This document shows, piece after piece, positions 12,501 through 24,500 of a stretch of DNA of 64,000 nt. Source of the DNA: Dermacentor variabilis (Eukaryota; Arthropoda; Arachnida; Ixodida; Ixodidae). Made by a program: the position numbers and the translations under genes. The stretch's first letter is position 1. Every line of letters starts with the position of its first letter. The DNA lies in assembly GCF_050947875.1 (NCBI RefSeq), contig NC_134572.1, positions 115,627,709 to 115,691,708 on the forward strand, in the 5' to 3' direction. Below the pieces are notes generated by a model. The model was not told the origin of the DNA and ran no database searches. It was given only the letters and a program-made list of their open reading frames with translations.

Positions 12501-15500
12501 AAGTCACTTGACATGCAGAATTCACTGAAGATGATAAATAAGAAAAGGTGATTTGTCCAACATATACATATATTCACTCTGCCACCTGCTCCGTACATAA
12601 GCCACCATTATAGCTTTTTCACCAAAATTGGGAACAGGAAACTCAAGTGAACCCCAATGCACTAGAACATAAAATTTTCTTGTCCCCCTCCTTTCTTTCA
12701 CTTGCTGAGGGTATGATTTAGTACAACTGTGATCATCATGACGTAAGCATATCAACCTACTTTATGAGCAAAACTTGTTCATTTTTTGTTACTCCCTGGT
12801 CTTCAACACTGCGTGTAACAATTCCAAAGAGTTACTGATCAATTTTGCAGAGAAAGTAAAAAGCATGCTTCTTTGGGCTTATCACTACTTTGTTGAAACT
12901 GACTGAAGTAAGCAACAACAGTGTCTGTTTAACTTCGGCTGAGAATGGGGCATCTTTGGAAGAAAATGTGACTGGCGTCTGCTCAAGAGGCTTTTATGGC
13001 TTACAAAGACATACATTGGCATTTTCATTACAAGGTTTCATGAAGTCTTTGTGAACATCAACCACAGGTGACACTCATGAAGCATGTCAAGTACACATGT
13101 AATGATGTGCTCCTTCCTTTAAGTATTCAGCTACAGAACATAAAATTTTCTTTTCCCCTTCCTTTCTTTCACTTGTTCAGTGTACGATTTACATCAATTG
13201 TATGATCATCATAACTTAGGCATATGAACATACTTTACAAGCAAAACTTATTCATTTGAGTGACTCCCAGGTCTTCAGGTGCCATACAGGGCACTTGCAC
13301 CTGTGCGATGTCATTACAAAATGAGACATAGGGTGGAAAAAACAAATATCAATAAACCTCATCCACTCTATCACTCATTATGTTCATACTAAGTGAAGTA
13401 CCATTGCGAAAACACACATTATGAAACTAGCAACACCACAAAAATGAGGAGGAAGAAAGAACACAAGAAAGGTTTCAACTCTCAATTGTCTTCTGTTACA
13501 TATAACGCATCTGCTAGCTTACACTCAGCATGTGTTGCATGCCTGCTTGTGTAATGAATCAATGCCAGATATCCTGGCTAACAGTTATTTTGTCAGTAAA
13601 TCCACACAGACACCAGTGCATCATTTCACCCGCGGACAAAAAAGTCGCATAAACTATGACAACTGTTTCATCCATTAAGATCATTCCCTGACTAACACAT
13701 CTGGTGACGCCACTGTAAGACAACTGACACCAGTGAAATAAAAGCTGCATAATCTGTAGCTGAATGCTTAAAAAAGAAGGAGCACGTTATTCCATGTGTA
13801 CTTAACATGTTTCATGAGTGTTGCCTGTGGGTGGCGTTCCCAAAGACTTTAGATGAAAAGTTGTAAAGAAAATGCGAATACGTGTCTATATAAGCGATAA
13901 AAGTCTCCTGAGCAGACACTAGTCTCATTTTCTCCCAAAAGTGTTCCATTCTTAACAGAAGTTGAACTGACACGGTCCTTCTTACTTCAGTGAGTTTCAA
14001 CTAAGTGGTGAAAAGCCCAGTATGCTAAGCAAATTCTATTCTTCCGTAATCTATACAACTGCCCAATAAGTGGCATCTGCGGATTGTTGCCAAGTGGCGT
14101 GAGGGGACAGCCGAGCTGCAGCTCCAAAATGGACTGATGTCAAACATCTGGATTCCATTAATGAACATATAAATCTAAGTACTAAATGAACTTTTATGCA
14201 TTCCACTCATTGGAATGTAACTGCTGCTACTGGACAAATGTCAAAGGAGCTCATTTTCTCAAAGAAAAAGAAAAGAAATTGTGGCATACCTTAAAAGCAT
14301 GGGGTTTCTCAAAATCTTGGACGTTTATATCTTCAGGGATGCCATCTAGCAGGGGACAATCAAGCTCCTGAAAAGATAAGATGCAAAAAATTAAGTGCTA
14401 CACAAGCATGATGTGCCCGAGAAAATCTATAGTTTTCTGGTCCCACGTGATAGGTGCATGTGATTAAATAAAAACTTGTTCCACTAGAACACACAAGGGC
14501 ATGGCTCACGCTGCGTGGCACAGGAGCCGACGCTATGTTGCTTCTAACATTTGTGCTGGTTTTAGTGGTTGCCTTGAACCTTTTGTGTCAAGAAGCAAAG
14601 AGTCTGTGAACGAAATTATTAACTCTTTCGTTACCAGGCCTATAGAAATCAGTCAATTTGATTGACAGTTTTTCTAGGTATTGTTAAACATTCCCACTGA
14701 AATTCTACCAACAACGTCATGAATCCTCTGAAATTGCAACTGAACTTAACCATTTGTCAAATTTGTTAATTTTAGGAAGATTGGTGAGTCTGGAAATATA
14801 AATCTTCGACTGGAGGTTTTGTTGAAACTAGCCTCCAGTGATCCTAGAACTTTCTCAATAACCGACACAAAATTTGCACTTTGGTCGACTTGGCAACATA
14901 ATTTTTAAATGACAGCAGCAGTGAAAACACAGAAGTTTCTGTTGGGTTGTCTAATTTTTCTATATGACGCCTAGGCTGTTTTAATGATGTCTCAAACAAC
15001 AGTAGGTGTTCATGAGTGCATGTTATCTTGACAATTGTGCTCGGCTAATATCAAGTGGCACTTTTCTTTTCCCACCATGGGTTGCTTTCATCCATCAGTG
15101 TTCCAACAGTTTATGTACAAATTATCACGAGAAATCCCTCTCGTTGTAAGGGATTTTCCCTCACACAAGTGCACGCAGTCGATTTCAGGCTGACCTTTGA
15201 CTGAAGCTTGACTAGAAGTCTGATCAGTCACATCTTTAACACTGCCTGTGCAAGTGCTCTTATTCATTACTGTACTATATTATACAACACTCTACATTAC
15301 TGTACAGCACTGTACAGGACCTGAACAAATTACATGGAGGCTCCAGCGCCAGTTGAATACACACTAGACTACAGAAGAGCTGACCGACGCAATAGCCAAG
15401 TATGAAGAGGCTTCTGCATGCTCCCTGACCTGACAACCATTGCTTCGCAAGCCTAAAGAATGCAGCAAAAACAAACCAGGTTCCTACTGCAAGGAGTGAA

Positions 15501-18500
15501 GACGAATGCTCTCTGTACAATAGGAACTTACCAGTTTTTAATTTTGCAACACTACTGCTTTCCAGCATAGAACGGGCATCTTTATGGCTAGTATTGGTGC
15601 CAACAAATCTTCATGATAATTTCGTCGCGTGACCCGACTCACAAAAATTAGGAACTAGGAAGCAAGTGCATATGTTGTATACTTTATACTAAAAATAGAA
15701 AATTATTGCTTTCATTAATGTTTGTTGAGGTGCATTATTGAAGTTTAAATTATTATTCTCAAAAACCGTTTAATTAATACTCCTCTGCATCCCTTCAAAG
15801 CACCAGTGTTCAGGCTATAATTTTATGTATTGAAGTATAGGTTGCGACTACTAAATCTTGAAATAAAACATTAAAACATAAAAGCACCCAAAATGAGCAC
15901 ATTTCTAGCGGTAACAAAAGAGTTATAGGAGTGCTAACACAAAAAATGTGTGCTCTGCTTATCATAATGCGACGCATTCTTCTCCAAGTGCTGCCACATT
16001 TTGGCTGGTGGGCAGGCCATATAAGTGGGCCGATTTCGGTGAGTCTGGTGATAGCGCAGCCTATCTCACCGTTATCGTGGGCCAATTCCGCTGATAGTAC
16101 ATTCTAAATTTATGTGTCACAAGTGCAACCGTGTATATGCACTGGGGTCAATGGGTTCTAATTTTCTTTCAATCTTACATCTTGCCATTATAAACATTGT
16201 CTTACTTATTATAGATAAAAACTTGAAAGGGAAAAATTTAGTTTCCTTTGTAGCTTCACACTATAATTAGAATAGACGTCGATTTTTCCCTTCATGCACT
16301 TTCCTCCACATTGAAAGGCTTCCGCAGAACTGTTGCGTGGTGCAGCAGTTGAAGGCCACACATGTCGCCAAAGGCTGTCAAATTGGCCCTTCCAATAGCG
16401 CACTTCATTTGGAAACACAGATAGGCCTTCTATCACCTCTACCCCATCAAGTGATGATTGGACTCTGCTTTCAGAAGCACGGTCATAGTGTCTGTGTTAC
16501 ACGTAAGTGGTGTCTGGTACCATGAGACCATGAATAAAGTTCCTGTAACATGAATAGTCTCTTGCTTCAAGTCCGAAGCCATGCTTAACTTCTCCACATT
16601 TTAAACTGGTTGCATTACAAGGTAACATAATTACTTGTTATGCTCTCAAAGAATTGAGGATTAACGGCATAATTACTGGGTCAACAACTATTAAAAAAAT
16701 ATTAAAAATGAGACAAAACTCTTGGACAGTACTTAGGTTTATAGTTTGTTTCCCTGCCTTTCTAAATGCAGTCTATTGGTACCTTCTGGCTATAGGAACA
16801 AGAAGAGAGAGAGAGTGATGAAGAACACTGCTCTTCAACTATTTGCATCTGGTTACTAAGAACTTGCTAAGTAATATATTATCAACTTCTGTTTTCAAAA
16901 CAGCATTTGAAATCTTGTTTAAATCCAACACAGCCTAGCTTGTAAAAGATCAGACACATTATGGAGTACTGGCTATACTGTCCAGCTACTCTTGGCTGTA
17001 TGTCGAGTGTCAAAATCATGGAGGCCATGTAAAGCAAAGCAAGGAAGGGTTTGTTAAGCCTAATCAAATTAGCTACAGCCTAAAGAAAGCTGGGGAGAAA
17101 AAAAAGTGGTGTAGATGTGGTGTTTTCTGCTTCTGTAAAGTTAAAGTATATAGGCTGAGTATGAAAGTTAATTCTGATATGCAGAAGTTGCTATGACACC
17201 ACAATTCTTTTCTGTGTTGCTGGGAACATCTGGGTTGTGCCAAACCTTTGTTGAGCAGTAAAGCACATGCCAGTCATTTTTATTACGTGAGTATCCCAAG
17301 AAGACAAGTAAAATTGCTGTTATAAGTTGTCCTGCCACTCAGTGCATAAACTGTGGTTGCTCTCCTATGTTTTCTAAGCCAAAGGGACTTACCAGAACAC
17401 TGAGGAGACTATCAGAATAATCACTGTAGCCGTGGAAATCAACAAGAAAGCTGGTAAAATGTCTTAGGTGGCTCTTTAGTCAAACTGCATAAAAATTTTC
17501 TCGTCTTTTCTGAACGACATGACGGGGCGACAGCTGTATGATTTGGTGAAATGCAGTTGTGTGCTCTTTGTATACATAAATTTTTACTTTGTCCCTCCCC
17601 GTTGGGTAATGGCACATGAGCTGAGAAGTTTGACGTAATAGTTCTGCGGAAACCCAAAATCAGCTGAGAAGTGGTGCCTTTTAGCTGTCCATTCAGTGCC
17701 CTGTTCCAAGCACTAAATAAGTGCTCCTCATCTAGGATGTTTGTCGTACGTGTTCAGCTGCTACAGCTTTGAACTCCTGAACCACCCCTCGGGCTTGGTG
17801 AAAAGACACAGATAGCATGCGCTGCTGTGAACATCTCAGCCAAAATTTGCAATCATGCGCAACGCGTAGAGCTCGCAAGCGAATTGCAAAGGCCCCTTTC
17901 TCTCAAATGCTCTCTTTTAAACAGAAGCCTACTCCTCACTCTTTTCTGGATGATTTATTTCGTGGTATAGTGGAATCCCATAAGCGGCTGCTATTGGCCA
18001 ACAGCAGGCATCAATCAAGAAGGGTGATTGAATGAGCGCACTTCCTACTGTTACTGTGTTTATTTATAGTTTATAAATAGGCTGAAGTAAGCAAAAATTT
18101 GCTTTAGAACTTTGATAATAATTATGTACTTCCGGAAGAAGCCAACTATTGTCTACTCACGCTCGGCCACCGCCGCCCGCGTAGGAACTCAACTTTGGCC
18201 ACCCTGTTTATTGGTGTTGTAGTCGTCGGCTCCTGCTAATTTCAACTAGCTTTGAACACTCAACTAGCCTTGAACCACGCAAAACTTAGGTCAGAACACA
18301 CGCACCACACACTTGCCAGTGCACGCTCACTCCTGGTCACTCGTGGTTAGACATCTTGGCAGACTTATTGATAACGCTTCAAAATGCAAAAGTTGGATAT
18401 GGCTATTATTTGCTGGTCAAGCTAGTGAAGGAAAACGCCAGTCCACCTCACTTAGCCCGGTCAGACGAACATATGAGCGCGGGCCCACACTCAAGTGCTG

Positions 18501-21500
18501 TTGTGCATAAAGCAAACACTGCACACATACCATAGCCACCGCAGGGACCACGATGAGTCCACTGGTACTGAGGCACTGGCACTGAGCACACTGCAGCTCG
18601 CTGAAGACAACCGCATTTTGCTTAGGTTTGGTGCACTGTAGGCGCCATAATCGGAAGTAGTGGCATCTATGTTAATATCGAAAATCAAACTTGAACTGTG
18701 CACAATGGTGACATTCAGCAGGCAGAGCATTGTGAGCATGCCCTGCTCCTCCATAGCCTTCACAGTGCAAGGCATTAAAGAAGAAGTGGAAGCACCGCAA
18801 AGGGCATGTTTTATTGACAATAGCTCCGCTTCTGCTGAACGCACTGAAGTACTTTTTGCAGCGAAGTATTTCTGAAATAGCCTATTTTACCTTCAAATGC
18901 ATTTCTCCATTTTGATAAAAAGTGCTTCAGGGCCTCTTTAACATATCGTTACTTGCTGCTTTTATTACTTTATTATTACTTTTATTATTACTCATGATTT
19001 TATCAATGCTTAGGACATGCATTATAAAGGGGGAGAAATGGCCACACTACTATAACCTCAGCGTATTCAGCTGGCATAACCGCTTAAGAAAGAGCCATTA
19101 AAAAGGTGATAAGGACAAGTACAGAAGTGCTATCGGAGGCCTCAGTATTGGGACCCAATATTCATAGGCAACGAGAGCCTGGCACCAAGTTAATTTGCAG
19201 AACTATCAGGCATGACACTGGGCCATACTAGAGGCAGTACTACTAACACATGTGACAGGTGTTGAAGCGTATTCATTTATACCAGAAGGCCTGCCAAGTG
19301 GAGAGGATACCCTAAATCATGAGTTCCAATATAAATGCCTTACTTCCAAAAATATGTAACTATACACTATAATATGTGCGCATCTTCGTTCCTTGCTTTT
19401 GTCCATGTTCTTTACATGCAATGTGATACCTTCTAATAGCACACCAGCAGGCCCAAGTAGCAACCTTAGCGATAGTTCCATCTCATACATAGCAGGCAAC
19501 ACTATGGAGGCCCGAGACATGTCTCACTGTTCGCGTCCACAACGAAAAATTGGTGCTTCACATACGAAAGAAAGATATTAGGTATGCTCCATGTAATTCT
19601 ATGCAAAATTAATGGTGAATTCCAGTGGCAGATTTGGAGCACTTCCGGTAGTATTTTCTCTGCTCTTTGTGGAGCAAGTCTATTTCACTGGGAGATTGAA
19701 AGTGCCTCCTGTATCTTTCACTGGCGGATTGGGAGTAGCTCCGACGCTAGATCCACTGCACAGGGAAGCAATTTCCGGAAGTAGCCCGGAAGTCGACCAG
19801 AAGTAGCCACCCACAGCCAACGTACCGCTATGGCATGCGCACGCCTGTGAATGCGAATCGTGGTCTCACGGACGCAATGAGGGATGCTTCAGATTATGAA
19901 CTTGCGCTTTTACTGCTTGCAGAGAGCGATGATTCATCTAGCTTAAGTTCCTAATCGACCAGCGGGGACTCAAGTAACAAAGAAGCTTTGGAAGCTAGTG
20001 TATTCAAGCAAGCTTTCGACATCATGTTTCGGCCGTTGGCCAAGAGACCGAAAGTTGCTTGTTTTGTCGACAACATTGTTTGCCAGTATTTGGATAAAGA
20101 GGTAACAACGGCACATTTTTAGGAAGTTTGGATTTTGAGAGCCTTTCCTTTTGTTGATGAAATGCAGTTCTGAAGGCACTTCAGGCTGTCTCGATATATT
20201 GCCACCACACTGACCGTGGGCTTCGCTGCGTCTCCAATATTTCTGGCACACAACCATGGCAAACAAGAGACGAAGACTTACATGTGGTGTGACTTCCATT
20301 AGAGCACCAGGAGGCTAAAAGGAAACATGAAACTTCCAAACACAGCATGTGCGAGAGTTCAAGCCGAAAAGGCCGAAAAATGCCAGGAATGCTGGGCGCT
20401 TTCGGAAGCAGATGTGTGCTAGTGCCCCCTGCCAATTGCTGTTGTGGGAGTACCTCTACGACAATCGTAGATTTCATTCTGTTACCCTTCGCTGTAGCAG
20501 AGTGCTCCGGCGCAGAGTTCACCGGCCACTCCGAATCTGCCATTGGAATTCACTATAAGTCTCATACTTTTACATTGCACAATATGACACAATAATGACA
20601 TGAAAGGTGTCGGAGATATAAAGCTATTCGCCACAAAACAAACTGAATAATACGTTTCTGAGTGGCCACAGAACACAAGTTGCACTTGTGACCAGAACAT
20701 AGTACATTACCTACTAGAAGCACAAATATGCATAAGTAATGTGTGATTTGATGAGAACTTGTGTCCACAAGTAGCTGTTGTAATACAAACAACTTTTGTT
20801 AATTCGACTCTTGTTAATTCAATTTTTTTAGTTAATTCAAATTCGACCGAAGGTCCCGGCCTGTGCCATTGCATTTTTTTGGGCCCAGACCTTCGTTATT
20901 TCGACCCTCAAATTAGTCAAAACCGACCTTCGCCATATAATTAGAGCTTGACCAATTAGCACACATGTGCCTGACCCCTACGGTGACCTCAATAGCAAAC
21001 CCTTTAGTGGCAGCATATGTCTTGGCAGAGCTTAGGAGACAGTGAATGCATTGAAAACATGCCATCTCCCGTCGAAAACACCACTTTTCAGCCCGCCATA
21101 GGAAGATGTTCAAGCAATAACCGCAGCTCACTATATCAAATTAGAGTATTTACCTCATTCTAAAGCTCACCCTATTTTTCAAGAGAATTTGGCCGAAAAT
21201 TGTCTTTGCGGTGCAATGGCATACGAAACTAATATGACCTTTGCGATGTTTGTATACTTTACCGCATAATGCTAGTGTATGGCGGCAAACATGACTTTAG
21301 GACACCGGCCGCAATTGTGCAACAGAAAGAGTACTGCCCCGGTAGGGCATTCGTCCCAAGTTTGAATCACAGACCAGGACGAATCTTTTTCAACAGCAAA
21401 CTTTCCTTTCCAAGAAACCCGTATGGGTTTTCTTTGTAGCTTCATGCTACAGTAAGGTGGATGTCTATTTTTTCCCTTTCAATAGTAAGATCTAAGTAGG

Positions 21501-24500
21501 TATATAATTGTGTTGTGTAGTGACAACCAGCGCTCACCTCATCGGGCTTGTCATACTCATGGCTCTCTTGCTCAGCAGCAGGTGGTGGCTGTCGGTGGTG
21601 GCGCATGCGAAGTGACTGCTGCTGCTTCTGACGAAGCTGCCGCTGGTATGAGTGGAGCGTCATGTATGGGCTGTCCTCGTATCGTGACTGGGCGCACATG
21701 GAGTTGATGTACTCGCCCGCGTACGTCTCCAAGTACATTGTGATGAGACCGTCGGCCACCAAGTCTTGCAGTGTTGCAAAGCGCTTCTCCCCAACGTAGT
21801 GCATTCCATCGTGATACAACCTAAAGTTCTTGCACGCATTTCCAAACCTGAGGAGAGAAGCGTGAAACTGCTGAGCAAGAAGCTTTAGTTTGTGTGCAGC
21901 TCTGAGCTCCCTGTGCAAATATACGGGTAAATTGACTATGCGCACTCTCTAGACGGGCATTGAGCTTATTAGGACGAAGTTTGTTGCAGGTAAAACAATA
22001 AACTGAGGTGTAATGGCTTATTGAAGCAAAACTTTGATGTGGTCCCTCAAGTATGAAAAATAATTAACAAGGGTTACTGAATTAAAATAAAAAAGACGGT
22101 GAACTTTAATGCAAGAAAGAGAGAGAGATCAGAATGACTGACATGCCTCCACACACTACTTTATGGCGGAGAAAGGGTTTTGAGGAAAGACGGGAGACAG
22201 GTCATAGAGACGAAGGACGGTGGTATGGGGAAGCTGCATAGTCTACTGCTTCTGTACAACATATACAAGCACGCCTCACAGTATATCTACTTTCACAGTC
22301 AGGGGTGACGTTGTAGTCAGGAAGAGTATCTACCGCATTAATATTTTCACAGCCTTTTTCGTCGTTAGTTTATGTAAACAAGAAAGCAGCAACTGTAGGG
22401 TGTAAATTATTTGCTGCAGTATAGCCATGACAATAAAGTGTGATAGAAATGTCTCAGTGTACTGTCATTTGCACTGACACCAGTACGCCAAGCTGATGAT
22501 GCTGTATTGTCACAACAAAGCAGGCACTACTATTGTGGAGGATGTGGGTCTGGCTCTAATCGACAGCAAGTTGTTTTTTCACTAGCTTTCATTTCCCTTT
22601 ACATTACTGCTTCTACCTTAAAGTTAAATTCACAGTTAATTTCCCCTGTCCTTTCCTTGGCTTCATTGTCTGCTGGCTTCCCATAAATATGAATCCTGTT
22701 TCACTTACAAGAGCAGAAAACAAGCTGTCGACTCCCGAGTGCATATTTTTTATGTTAAGCAGTGCTGAACATGAACTCCATATGCAGTTATTTCAGCTCT
22801 AAAGAACGACTGATTGATTCAGGGTGTTAACATCCAAAAGCAACATAGGTTTTATGATAAATGCCATAGTGAATGACTCCAGATGCCTTTTACACACGTT
22901 GAAATGCGGCTAACCATGGTTGTGAATCAAACCTGTGACCTCAAGATCTACAGAAAGGAAGTAAAAGGCAACTCCATGTGAAATTAAATTTACGACGATG
23001 TTTCACACAACAAAGATGCCACCAGTACCAGAGAGTTCCACATTAGCAATATGTCCATTTAGGTTACTTGCAATCAATGTTAAAACCACATGCGGAAAGC
23101 TTGGGTCAATCAGGAAGAAAGCAAGTAAAAGGTCACCTTAAGCTTAGTGTGTATTGACCAGGAGCACGTTGGCTTTCTCTGACCAGATAGCAGCCGTCCC
23201 CTTCTTGCAACATCCGCTCCGCTTCCTCCCGAGATATGATCCCGTGAAATCTGAGCATAAACAGGTAGTCAGAGGTTGTGATAATTTCTTTGTTTACACC
23301 AAGTGGATAACAAACATTGAGGGCACAGTGCTTTTGAAGAAAGATCAGTATATAACAAAACAGGTCATTATGTCATGTCATATCCCCTTCAGGTGCCAAT
23401 TAATTCCCTCCATTGATAATTTACTTACCACACTTTTCTTGCATCTTAAGAATCATGACAAGCACACAGCTGTCGAAAGGATTAAGAATTTCAATTGTTC
23501 AGCGAGTTCTATCAAGATTGCAAAACGTGAATTCCACGCAAGAATTCTTTACAGGGATATCAAATGTGATTTGAATTACTTCATGCGTAGTAACGTACTT
23601 GGAAAGCACTTATCCAACAACTTGAAAAATATTACTGATGTAAAACATGAAAAATGATGAAAGAAATGAATTTGCTACTTGGCAACTTACTGACATGGAG
23701 AGCAAATATCCAGCCACCCACATGTCAAATGGTTTTACTAAAACACTTTAACCTATATTGTGCAACCTGACAGCATGGGTCCAATCAGATGTGCTCCAAA
23801 TATAATAACAAGAATTCTGTATTGTGCAGGTTCATTTATAAGAAAAAGAAAAGCTGTGGAAGAGCAGGCAAGATATATGAGACATCTTCTAATATCGTTA
23901 TTTTCATCAATGCTTTTGCTTTTGATTCATTATCTGGATGTGCATGATTCAGAAGACAGTGCCTGAAGGGTATATACAACAGCCATGCTTGGACACACTC
24001 AGCACATGGCATTTGCAAAATGCATTTTTTTTTTTCCTTCACTGAGCTATGCACTTAATCTGGTTGAAAACATACAGAAGGGAGGACAGAGCCAGAACAC
24101 AAAATAGAAGAAAGGAGACAAATACGTACTCCCTTCCATAATGTGCGGGACGATTAGGCACCTGTGGTACAAAGGAGACAATGTGGGTGAATGCAAACTA
24201 CGTAGTAATATGCCTTAACCCATTTAATGTGTTAATAACAATAAATGAAAGCAAGGTTTCACAAACACCATTCAACATACTATATGCAAAACTCCAACAG
24301 GAGAAACATGGTTCCGTGATATGAAGACTGCATCATTGCACCCACACTGAAACACTATAAAATGCTGCTTTTATACTAGTAGTCATTTATAAGGCTAGTT
24401 TTGTATATTCTGCTCATATATTATATGCTACACTCTGCAGTCCCAACTGTCTAGGTAACACAACACAAAAATCCAGTTCCAACATGCTCATCTTTGTTAG

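Larger units (their letters stand above)
14368..21537 (-). other. Large chimaerin intron
   Basis: Contains SINE fragments at 16214 and 21318, the Harbinger-like element at 19613-20555 and a leftover of a TTAATTCGA-type element at about 20790-20945. The region 17.8-19.1 kb has several short open frames (for example a 117-codon one on the minus strand at 18491-18844) that I cannot assign. Nothing is recognised in 14.4-16.2 kb or 16.3-17.8 kb. Confidence 0.5.

Noticed and set aside
17393..17450. A 58-nt minus-strand segment with good acceptor (ttttaccag) and donor (gtaagt) between SH2 and C1 exons
   Set aside because: Its neighbours join in phase 0; adding 58 nt (1 modulo 3) would shift the frame and destroy the C1 and GAP domains. 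Its phase-0 reading also has an immediate stop.
23154..23657. A 167-codon plus-strand open frame
   Set aside because: Its start is antisense to the chimaerin SH2 exon; the rest matches no family I recognise and has AT-rich random-like composition.
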